Assembly: GCA_021779875.1 (NCBI GenBank)
Contig: JAJXZV010000209.1
Span: 1-7,764, forward strand
DNA length: 7,764 nt
Direction: 5' to 3'
DNA from: Pseudomonadota bacterium
Lineage (GTDB): Bacteria > Pseudomonadota > Gammaproteobacteria > Steroidobacterales > Steroidobacteraceae
Made by a program: the position numbers and the translations under genes. Shown in pieces: positions 1-6,380 of the stretch. The stretch's first letter is position 1, and the number at the start of each line of letters is the position of its first letter. The notes under the pieces were generated by a model. It did not search any database, was not told the DNA's origin, and was given only the letters and a program-made list of their open reading frames with translations.

Positions 1-1
1 C

Positions 2-1942
2 GAGCAGGGCAAGGGCATCGAGACCGCGATCCTCGACGGCGCCCATCAGATCGCCCTGCCCGCGCTGGTCTCGACGCTGTCCATCTGCATCGTATTCGTG
101 CCCATGTTCATGCTCGCCGGCATCGCGAAGTACCTGTTCATCCCGCTCGCCGAGGCGGTGGTGTTCGCGATGCTCGCCTCCTATCTGCTGTCGCGGACCT
201 TGGTGCCGACCCTCGCTAAGTTCTGGCTGCGCACCCACGATCCGCATCCGGCGCCGCGCTCGGCCAATCCGCTGATCCGCTTCCAGGCGCGATTCGAACG
301 CGGCTTCGCGAGCCTGCGGGAGCGCTACGCGCGGCTGCTCGGCGCCGCGCTGCTCGCCGGGCCGCGTTTCGCCGGCGTGTTCCTGCTCGCCATGGCCGCG
401 ACCGCCCTGCTCGCCTTCCCGCTCGGTCCGCTACCGGGGCTCGGGCAGGACTTCTTTCCGCGCATCGACGCCGGGCAGATCAAGCTGCACCTGCGGGCGC
501 GCACCGGCACGCGGATCGAGGAGACCGCGGCCCTGTGCGACTCGGTGGAGCGGATGATCCGCGAGGTGATCCCGCCGGAGCAGCTCGTGGACATGGTCGA
601 CAACATCGGCCTGCCGTACAGCGGCATCAACCTCGCGTACAGCACCTCCGCCCCGGTCGGGCCGGGCGACGCCGACGTGTTCATCAATCTGGCCGAGCGG
701 CACACGCCCAGTGCGGAGCTCGAGCGCCAGCTGCGCGAGAAGCTCGGTGCTGCCAACCCCTCGGTGAGCTTTTCGTTCCTGCCGGCCGACATGGTGAGCC
801 AGATCCTGAACTTCGGGCTGCCGGCGCCCATCGACGTGCAGATCACCGGATTCAACCAGGATGCGAACCGCGCGTTCGCGAACGGGTTGCTGCAGAAGCT
901 GCGCGCGATCCCCGGCATCGTCGACCTGCACGTGCAGCAGGCGGCCGACTACCCGCAGTTCAACGTGGACGTGGATCGCAGCAAGGCGCAGCTGGTCGGG
1001 CTCACCGAGGGCGCGATCGCGAACAACCTTCTCGTGTCGCTGTCCGGCAGCTTCCAGACCTCGCCCTCGTTCTGGATCGATCCGAAGACCGGCACCCAGT
1101 ACGCGGTGACCACCCAGACCCCGCAGTTCCGGATGGAGAGCTTGAACGACCTCGCGAACACGCCGCTGACCGGCCCCGGCGGCGTCGGCCAGGTGCTCTC
1201 GAGCGTCGCGACCATCCACCGCAGCGTCGCACCCGCGGTGGTGAGCCACTACAACGCCACCCCGACCATCGACCTCTACGGGTCGGTGCAGGGGATCGAT
1301 CTCGGCTACGTGGCCGACCGGATCAACCGCATCGTCGAGGCCTCGAAGGCGGACCTGCCGCGCGGCTCGACCATCGTGGTCCGCGGGCAGGTGCAGACCA
1401 TGAAGGCCTCCTTCAACGGCCTGCTGATCGGCCTCGTGGCGGCGGTGCTGCTCGTGTACATGCTGATCGTGGTGAACTTCCAGTCCCTGCTCGACCCGTT
1501 CATCATCATCACCGCGCTGCCCGCGGCGCTCGCCGGGATCGTATGGATGCTCTTCCTGACGCACACCACCGTGAGCGTGCCGGCGCTCACGGGGGCGATC
1601 ATGTGCATGGGGGTCGCCACGGCGAACAGCGTGCTCGTGATCAGCTTCGCGCGCGAGCGCATGGACGCCGGCGACGATGCGTTCCGCGCCGCCCTGCAGG
1701 CCGGCTTCACGCGGCTGCGTCCGGTGCTCATGACCGCGCTCGCCATGATCGTCGGCATGATTCCGATGGCCCTCGGGCTCGGCGACGGCGGCGAACAGAA
1801 CGCGCCGCTCGGCCGGGCCGTCATCGGCGGCCTGATATTCGCCACCGTCGCCACGCTGTTCTTCGTGCCGACGGTGTTCTCGATCATCCACGGGCGCGGC
1901 CGCTCCCGCGCCCAGCCATCCGCGGAGCCCTCCCATGCTTGA
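2..1942 (+). CDS. RND efflux permease, HAE1/AcrB-like (5' partial)
   Basis: Inner-membrane proton-driven pump subunit of a tripartite efflux system. The reading frame is open to the left edge, and the codons before the ATG at 98 encode conserved family sequence (IETAILDGAHQIALPALVST), so that ATG is internal. About 646 residues are visible; AcrB has about 1049, so roughly the first 400, including TM1-TM4, are missing. Visible in order: TM5 (nt 65-127), TM6 (134-215), TM7 (355-430), the second large periplasmic porter/docking region (about 430-1395, beginning GQDFFPRIDAGQIKLHL), then TM8 (1412-1480), TM9 (1493-1561), TM10 (1571-1651), TM11 (1718-1776) and TM12 (1811-1890). The TM11 RLRPVLMT motif is retained. 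TM10 reads GVATANSVLV where AcrB has GLSAKNAILI, so the AcrB Lys940 position is Ala. This resembles a non-classical HAE1 clade more than MexB/AcrB proper. The adaptor gene overlaps the 3' end by 8 bp. The family call is secure; the substrate is unknown. Confidence 0.95.
   Translation, partial: EQGKGIETAILDGAHQIALPALVSTLSICIVFVPMFMLAGIAKYLFIPLAEAVVFAMLASYLLSRTLVPTLAKFWLRTHDPHPAPRSANPLIRFQARFERGFASLRERYARLLGAALLAGPRFAGVFLLAMAATALLAFPLGPLPGLGQDFFPRIDAGQIKLHLRARTGTRIEETAALCDSVERMIREVIPPEQLVDMVDNIGLPYSGINLAYSTSAPVGPGDADVFINLAERHTPSAELERQLREKLGAANPSVSFSFLPADMVSQILNFGLPAPIDVQITGFNQDANRAFANGLLQKLRAIPGIVDLHVQQAADYPQFNVDVDRSKAQLVGLTEGAIANNLLVSLSGSFQTSPSFWIDPKTGTQYAVTTQTPQFRMESLNDLANTPLTGPGGVGQVLSSVATIHRSVAPAVVSHYNATPTIDLYGSVQGIDLGYVADRINRIVEASKADLPRGSTIVVRGQVQTMKASFNGLLIGLVAAVLLVYMLIVVNFQSLLDPFIIITALPAALAGIVWMLFLTHTTVSVPALTGAIMCMGVATANSVLVISFARERMDAGDDAFRAALQAGFTRLRPVLMTALAMIVGMIPMALGLGDGGEQNAPLGRAVIGGLIFATVATLFFVPTVFSIIHGRGRSRAQPSAEPSHA
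1924..1927 (+). promoter_or_regulatory. Ribosome binding site of the RND adaptor gene
   Basis: A GGAG core lies inside the last codons of the permease gene, seven bases before the ATG at 1935. It supports that start and implies coupled translation with the permease. Confidence 0.6.
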
Positions 1943-3101
1943 TCCCGACAGCATCCGCCCCGATGCCGGCCTGTCCCGGCGCATCCGCCGCTACGCGCTG
2001 CTGCTGCTCGTGATCGCGGTGGCGCTCGGCGTCTGGGGCGAGGTCAGCCGCGTCCTGGCGCGCAACGCCCTCGCCCGGGAGAACACCGCCCAGATCGCGA
2101 CCACGGTGATCACCGTCAAGCCGGTGCTCTCCGATCAGGCCGAGGAGCTGGTGCTGCCCGGCTCCGTTCAGGCGTACATCGAGTCGCCGATCTACGCGCG
2201 CACCAACGGGTACCTGCGCGACTGGTACACCGACATCGGCGCGCTGGTCAAGAAGGGCCAGCTGCTCGCGTACATCGAGACGCCGGAGCTCGATCGGCAG
2301 CTCAGCCAGGCCGAGGCGGATCTCGCCACGGCGCGGGCCAACGAGGCGCTCGCGGCGACCACCAACAAGCGCTGGCAGGCGCTGCTCGCCACCGAGTCGG
2401 TGTCGCAGCAGGATGCGGACGACAAGGCGGGCGACGCCGCCGCGAAGAAGGCCACGGTCGAATCGGCGGCGGCGAACGTCGCGCGGCTGCGCGAGCTCGA
2501 GTCGTTCAAGCGCGTGGTCGCACCCTTCGACGGCGTGGTCACGGTGCGCAACACCGACATCGGTGCGCTGATCAACGCCGGCCAGAGCGCCGGCACCGAG
2601 ATGTTTCACGTGGCCGACACCCACCGGCTGCGCATCTACGTGCAGGTCCCGGAGCAGTACGCGACCTACACGCGGCCCGGTCTCGCCGCCGACCTGCGGT
2701 TCGTCGAGCTGCCCGGCAAACGCTACGTCGCGCAGACGATTCGCACCGCCAACGCGCTCGACCCGGTCCTGCGCACCCTGCAGGTCGAGCTGCAGCTCGA
2801 CAATGCGCGGCGCGAGGTCTTCCCGGGCGCCTACGCCGAGGTGCACTTCAAGCTGCCGAGCGAGGCGCAGACGCTGCGCCTGCCCGCCAACACCGTGGTG
2901 TTCCGCTCCGCCGGCCTGCAGGTGGCGACGGTGGACCCTCAGAATCGCATCAAGCTCAAGAACATCGTCCAGGGGCGCGATTTCGGCAGGACCATCGAGG
3001 TGCTGTCCGGGATCGAGCCCGGCGATGCGGTGGTGCTGAATCCGCCCGACTCGGTCACCGACGGCATGCCGGTGCGGGTCGCGACGGGCGAACGCTCGTG
3101 A
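1935..3101 (+). CDS. RND efflux periplasmic adaptor (membrane fusion protein)
   Basis: Periplasmic adaptor that links the RND permease to the outer-membrane channel; 388 aa, normal for the family. An N-terminal arginine-containing stretch is followed by a hydrophobic segment at residues about 19-36. There is no cysteine anywhere, so it is anchored by a membrane helix (or a cleaved signal) and not by a lipid. The first lipoyl half is at about 77-117 (ESPIYARTNGYLRDWYTDIG), an Ala/Glu/Gln-rich helical hairpin runs from about 117 to 190, and the second lipoyl half is at about 192-215 (RVVAPFDGVVTVRNTDIGAL). The beta-barrel domain spans about 230-310 and the membrane-proximal domain about 312-383 (RLPANTVVF, then GIEPGDAVV). 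The ATG overlaps the permease stop by 8 bp and is preceded by a GGAG site; the TGA overlaps the next gene's GTG. The family is certain. The pairing with the upstream permease is inferred from the overlap. Confidence 0.95.
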   Translation: MLDPDSIRPDAGLSRRIRRYALLLLVIAVALGVWGEVSRVLARNALARENTAQIATTVITVKPVLSDQAEELVLPGSVQAYIESPIYARTNGYLRDWYTDIGALVKKGQLLAYIETPELDRQLSQAEADLATARANEALAATTNKRWQALLATESVSQQDADDKAGDAAAKKATVESAAANVARLRELESFKRVVAPFDGVVTVRNTDIGALINAGQSAGTEMFHVADTHRLRIYVQVPEQYATYTRPGLAADLRFVELPGKRYVAQTIRTANALDPVLRTLQVELQLDNARREVFPGAYAEVHFKLPSEAQTLRLPANTVVFRSAGLQVATVDPQNRIKLKNIVQGRDFGRTIEVLSGIEPGDAVVLNPPDSVTDGMPVRVATGERS

Positions 3102-4555
3102 CGCCCCGGGGTCCGCGCGCCGCCGCGCTCGCGGCCGGGTTGCTGCCCTGGCTCGGCCTGGGCGCATGTTCGCTCGCACCGCGCTATTCGGCGCCGGCGA
3201 GCGCGCCGGCGGCGGCCGCCTACCAGGAGATGGGCGACTGGGTGCAGGCGCGGCCGCTCGATGCCGAGCCGCGCGGCGCATGGTGGACGGTGTTCGGGGA
3301 TCCGCGGCTCGACGCCCTCGAGAACCAGGCCGGCCCGGCCAACCAGGACCTGAAGGCGGCGTTCGCACGTCTCGAACAAGCGCGCGCCGCGACCCGCATC
3401 GCCCGTGCCGATTATCTGCCCACCTTGAGCGCCGCCGCCTCGGCGACCCGAAATCGAGCGTCCACGAGTTTTCCCACGTTTCCGAAGGGCGTGAACCCGG
3501 TGTACAACGATTTCTCGCTGACCGGAGATCTGTCGTACGAGATCGATCTGTTCGGCCGCGTCCGCAACGCCGTCGCCTCCGCCCGGGCCGAACAGCAGGC
3601 GAGCGCCGCGGACCTCGCCGCGCTCGAGCTCGCCGTGCGCGCGGAGCTCGCCACCGACCACTACGCCCTGCGCGCGGCCGACGCGCAGCAGGCGCTGCTC
3701 GACCGGACGGTGGAGGAGTACCGCCTGGCGCTGATGCTCACGGAGAACCTCTACAAGGGCGGCGGCGCGGCGCTGGCCGACGTCGAACAGGCCCGGGCGC
3801 AGCTCGAGACCGCCCGCACGCTGGCCGCCGACGTGCGCCTGCAGCGCGCCCAGACCGAACACGCCATCGCGGTGCTCGTCGGCGCGAACCCGACCGGCTT
3901 TCACCTCGATCCCGATCCCCTGCCGCTCGCGGTCTCGGCCCCCGTGGTGGATCCGGGGTTGCCCTCGACGCTGCTCGAGCGCCGCCCGGACGTGGCCGCC
4001 GCCGAGCGTCGGGTGGCCTCGGCCAACGCTCAGATCGGCATCGCCCGCGCGGCCTACTTTCCGTCGTTCAGCCTGTCGGCCGCCACCGGCTTCCAGAGCA
4101 CCCAGGCCGCGACCTGGCTGAGCGCGCCGAGCCGGCTGTGGTCGGTCGGTCCGGCGGGGGTGCTCACCGTGTTCGACGCCGGCCGGCATCGTGCACAGAA
4201 CGCGCTGGCGCGCGCGGCCTACGAGGAGCAGGTGGCGAACTACCGCGCCACGGTGCTCACGGCCTACCAGGAAGTCGAGGATGCGCTCGCGGCGATCCGG
4301 CAGCTTCGGCAGGAGAGCCTCAGCGAGGCGGCGGCCGTGACCGCCACCGGCAAGGCGCTCGAGCAGTCGAGATACCGCTACAAGGCGGGCCTGGTCACCT
4401 ATCTCGAAGTCGCGGTCAACGAGAACAATGCCCTGCAGGCGCAGCTCGCGAGCCTCGGCATCCAGCTGCGGCTGATCGACGCCAGCGTTCGGCTGGTCAA
4501 GGCGCTGGGTGGTGGATGGCAGGGTCCGGAGCCGGGCACCACGGCCGCACGCTAG
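3098..4555 (+). CDS. Outer-membrane efflux lipoprotein, NodT/OprM family
   Basis: Trimeric outer-membrane channel completing the RND pump; 485 aa, typical length. It starts with GTG in a GTGA overlap with the adaptor stop; no strong ribosome binding site is visible, so translation is probably coupled. Residues 1-23 form a signal peptide ending in the lipobox LGAC with Cys24 as lipidation site. Ser25 follows, with no Asp to retain it in the inner membrane, consistent with outer-membrane sorting. WWTVFGDPRLDALE (62-75) is the usual OMF opening. The family is an internal duplication: repeat one includes SYEIDLFGRVRNAV (146-159), and repeat two begins with the NodT/OprM signature LLERRPDVAAAERRVASANA (292-311) followed by ARAAYFPSFSL (316-326) and YKAGLVTYLEV (428-438). 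The first repeat has an unusual YKGGGAALADVEQA (219-232) where a GxxSxLDV-like stretch is common. The gene ends exactly where the convergent reductase gene ends. Confidence 0.95.
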   Translation: MTPRGPRAAALAAGLLPWLGLGACSLAPRYSAPASAPAAAAYQEMGDWVQARPLDAEPRGAWWTVFGDPRLDALENQAGPANQDLKAAFARLEQARAATRIARADYLPTLSAAASATRNRASTSFPTFPKGVNPVYNDFSLTGDLSYEIDLFGRVRNAVASARAEQQASAADLAALELAVRAELATDHYALRAADAQQALLDRTVEEYRLALMLTENLYKGGGAALADVEQARAQLETARTLAADVRLQRAQTEHAIAVLVGANPTGFHLDPDPLPLAVSAPVVDPGLPSTLLERRPDVAAAERRVASANAQIGIARAAYFPSFSLSAATGFQSTQAATWLSAPSRLWSVGPAGVLTVFDAGRHRAQNALARAAYEEQVANYRATVLTAYQEVEDALAAIRQLRQESLSEAAAVTATGKALEQSRYRYKAGLVTYLEVAVNENNALQAQLASLGIQLRLIDASVRLVKALGGGWQGPEPGTTAAR

Positions 4556-4560
4556 CTAGC
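4551..4560. repeat. 10-bp palindrome holding both convergent stop codons
   Basis: GCTAGCTAGC is a perfect palindrome whose centre falls exactly between 4555 and 4556. The plus-strand channel gene stops with TAG at 4553-4555, and the minus-strand reductase gene stops with TAG read from 4558 to 4556. A 6-bp inverted repeat surrounds it (CCGGAG at 4526-4531, CTCCGG at 4561-4566) with a 29-base loop. No run of T follows on either strand, so this is not a convincing intrinsic terminator. Confidence 0.5.
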
Positions 4561-5110
4561 CTCCGGCGAAGCTCAAGACCTCGAGGCCGATGCGCTCGAG
4601 CGTCTCGGCGACGCGCGGCACGAGGCAGGCGCCGTCCGCCGCGAACACCTGTTCGCCCGCATTGATCGCCGCGCCGAGCGGGGTCGGCCAGCCGCGCAGC
4701 GCATGCACGATCTCGCGCAGCGCCCCGAGAGTGTTCACCGCCGCCTGCCAGCCGCCGGCGGTCGCGATGCATCCGACGGCCCGGCCGCTGAAATAAGGAC
4801 GCGGATCGTCCCGCAGGTCCTCGGCATAATCCAGCGCGTTCTTGACCAGCCCGGATATGCTGCCGTGGTAGCCCGGGGAACCGATGACGATCCCGTCGGC
4901 GAGCGCCAGTTCGCTCACCAGCGCACGCGCCGCCGGCACCCGCTCCGACTGATCCGGCTGGTACATGGGCAGCTGCAGCGCCTCGCCGCTGATCAACCGG
5001 GTGCGCGCACCCCGCCGCTCTGCGGCCTGCAGCACCAGCCGCATCGCCTTGGCCGTCGAGGATTCCAGGCGCAGCGTGCCGCCGACCGCCACGATGTACG
5101 GTGCACTCAC
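4556..5110 (-). CDS. NAD(P)H-dependent FMN reductase family oxidoreductase
   Basis: Flavodoxin-like cytosolic reductase of 184 aa. Members bind FMN and use NAD(P)H to reduce free flavin, quinones, azo or nitro compounds, or metal ions; the substrate here cannot be read from the sequence. An N-terminal strand (YIVAVGG, 5-11) leads into the phosphate-binding loop GGTLRLESSTAKA (10-22), a variant of GSxRxxS. The second flavin-contact motif is GSPGYHGSISGLVKNALDY (77-95), the best family hallmark. It is followed by RAVGCIATAGGWQA (110-123) and LREIVHALRGWPTPLG (131-146). The start is GTG at 5110, chosen because MSAPYIVAVGG fits the family N-terminus and a purine-rich site lies upstream. It sits 88 bp after the EmrA-type adaptor gene on the same strand, so it may be the last gene of that operon or have its own promoter. 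Family is secure; a role in detoxification alongside efflux is inference from position. Confidence 0.92.
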   Translation of the reverse strand: MSAPYIVAVGGTLRLESSTAKAMRLVLQAAERRGARTRLISGEALQLPMYQPDQSERVPAARALVSELALADGIVIGSPGYHGSISGLVKNALDYAEDLRDDPRPYFSGRAVGCIATAGGWQAAVNTLGALREIVHALRGWPTPLGAAINAGEQVFAADGACLVPRVAETLERIGLEVLSFAGG

Positions 5111-5120
5111 CTTGTCTCGA

Positions 5121-5128
5121 TCCTTCCC
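5121..5128 (-). promoter_or_regulatory. Ribosome binding site of the FMN reductase gene
   Basis: Read on the minus strand the sequence is GGGAAGGA, with ten bases between its end and the GTG at 5110. The spacing is slightly long, but it is the only purine-rich site near this start and it supports GTG over a start further upstream, where no ATG or GTG occurs in frame within the intergenic gap. Confidence 0.5.
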
Positions 5129-5188
5129 TTGAGCACCCGCCCCGTCGCGGTTCGTGCGCAGAATACCATGCGCTGCGCGCCCTCAGGC

Positions 5189-5213
5189 CCCCGCGCCTTC
5201 AGCGCCCCGCGCC
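5189..5213. repeat. 9-bp direct repeat straddling the adaptor stop codon
   Basis: CCCCGCGCC occurs at 5189-5197 and again at 5205-5213, sixteen bases apart start to start, on either side of the EmrA-type adaptor's stop codon (5199-5201). In DNA this GC-rich it may be chance. No hairpin with a T-run is present. Confidence 0.3.
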
Positions 5214-6380
5214 CAGGTTCGCGCGGATGATGTCGTCGGCCTCGCTGTTCGCGTGCTCCAGATCGCGCTGATAGACCTCGGTGTCGCCGACCGGCCGCTC
5301 GTCCACGTTGCGCGCGAGGACCGGTCCGTCGCGCCGGGTGGTGTCCACGGTCACCGTGGTCGACAAACCGACCCGCAGCGGCGCCTTCTCGAGCTCCCGC
5401 GCGTCGAGCGCGATCCGCACCGGCACCCGCTGAACCACCTTGATCCAGTTGCCCGAGGCGTTCTGCGCGGGCAGCAGGGCGAAGGCCGCACCGGTGCCGG
5501 CCGACATGCCCTGAATCCGCCCGTGGAACGTGAACGAACCGCCGTACAGGTCGCTGCGGACCTCCGCGGCCTGGCCGATCCGCAGGTTCCGCAGCTGCAC
5601 TTCCTTGAAGTTTGCGTCTATCCAAAGGGTGCCCAAGGGGATCACCGTCATCAACGCCTGGCCGGGCTGAATATGCTGGCCGAGCTGCACGCTGCGCTCG
5701 GCCACGTAGCCCGCCACCGGCGCGACCACCGCATTGCGCTCCGCGGCGACCCAGGCGTCCCGGTACACCGCCTTGGCCTGCAGGACCGCCGGGTTGTCCT
5801 CGACGCGGGTGCCGTCGACCAGCGCGTGGGCTGCGGTCGCCTGGCGTTCGGCCTGCACCCAGGCCGCCTTGGCGAGGGCCACCGTCTCGTGCGCGTGCCG
5901 CACCTCCTCCGGCGCGATCGCGCTCTCGGCGATCAACGGCTCGCGCTTGGCGAGGTCGGCCTCGGCGCGCGCCACCTCGAGTTTGCGCGCCGCCACCAGG
6001 GCGTCGTACTGCTCGGCCATGGCCCGCTCCTGGCGGACCTGACGCACCGTCTGCGCGAGCGAGCTCGCGCTGCGCGCCAGCGCGATCCGGGCGTCGGTCG
6101 GATCGAGCCTGACCAGCACCTGGCCGGCCTCGACCCGCTGCGTGTCGTCGGTCAGCACGGCGGTCACCGTGCCCGGCACCTGCGCGGAGATCACCACCTT
6201 GTTACCGTTCACGTAGGCGTCGTCTGTCTCCTCGCGCTTGGAGAGCACGAGCGCCCAGTAGAGGATCCAGAGCGCCCCCGCCACGAGGAATACGAGCGTG
6301 AGCAGCAGCAGCATCCGGCGGCGCTTGCCGTTCGACGGCGGTTCCAAGGCGGGTTCGGGATGGTCGGTGGTTGCGTTCAT
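5199..6380 (-). CDS. EmrA-type membrane fusion protein (HlyD family adaptor)
   Basis: Periplasmic adaptor of an EmrAB-TolC-like drug efflux pump, normally partnered with a DHA2 MFS permease; 393 aa, matching EmrA length. A short cytoplasmic tail with NGKRRR (17-22) precedes one membrane helix at about 23-45. The EmrA hallmark ETDDAYVNGNKV (51-62) follows, then the first lipoyl half SAQVPGTVTAV (65-75) to about residue 93 and a long Ala/Glu/Arg-rich helical hairpin from about 95 to 215. The second lipoyl half is APVAGYVAERSVQLGQHIQPG (220-240), then LWIDANFKEVQL (252-263) and the diagnostic GAAFALLPAQNASGNWIKVV (297-316) with VPVRI (319-323). The ATG overlaps the TGA of the upstream channel gene (ATGA, 6377-6380) and no clear ribosome binding site is seen, so translation is probably coupled. 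The usual downstream emrB is absent. Subfamily call is strong; I leave the symbol empty because orthology to E. coli emrA is not shown. Confidence 0.94.
   Translation of the reverse strand: MNATTDHPEPALEPPSNGKRRRMLLLLTLVFLVAGALWILYWALVLSKREETDDAYVNGNKVVISAQVPGTVTAVLTDDTQRVEAGQVLVRLDPTDARIALARSASSLAQTVRQVRQERAMAEQYDALVAARKLEVARAEADLAKREPLIAESAIAPEEVRHAHETVALAKAAWVQAERQATAAHALVDGTRVEDNPAVLQAKAVYRDAWVAAERNAVVAPVAGYVAERSVQLGQHIQPGQALMTVIPLGTLWIDANFKEVQLRNLRIGQAAEVRSDLYGGSFTFHGRIQGMSAGTGAAFALLPAQNASGNWIKVVQRVPVRIALDARELEKAPLRVGLSTTVTVDTTRRDGPVLARNVDERPVGDTEVYQRDLEHANSEADDIIRANLGAGR

Noticed and set aside
431..1984. 517-codon open frame on the minus strand antisense to the RND permease
   Set aside because: Its translation is dominated by His, Arg, Gly and Asp with no hydrophobic core or recognisable domain, while the opposite strand encodes a clear permease with all expected TM segments. 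Long antisense frames are expected in DNA this GC-rich.
1884..3368. 494-codon open frame on the minus strand across the adaptor gene
   Set aside because: Arg/Pro/Ala-rich low-complexity translation crossing two real gene boundaries; a shadow of the adaptor and channel genes.
2939..4189. 416-codon open frame on the minus strand across the first channel gene
   Set aside because: No domain is recognisable, composition is Arg/Gly-rich, and it overlaps a clear NodT/OprM-type gene.
3166..4665. 499-codon open frame on the plus strand, shifted relative to the lipoprotein channel gene
   Set aside because: Arg/Gly-rich out-of-frame reading of the channel gene; it runs past the true stop only because stop codons are rare at this GC content.
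5160..5189. Possible promoter for the FMN reductase gene (TATTCT on the minus strand at 5165-5160)
   Set aside because: The -10-like hexamer has no acceptable -35 partner at 16-18 bases (GCCTGA or similar), so it is no better than chance.
5111..5198. Possible terminator or decayed gene between the EmrA-type adaptor and the reductase
   Set aside because: Only 4-bp GC stems and no T-run are visible, and 88 bp is too short to hold an emrB remnant; nothing beyond the ribosome binding site and the end of a short direct repeat can be supported.
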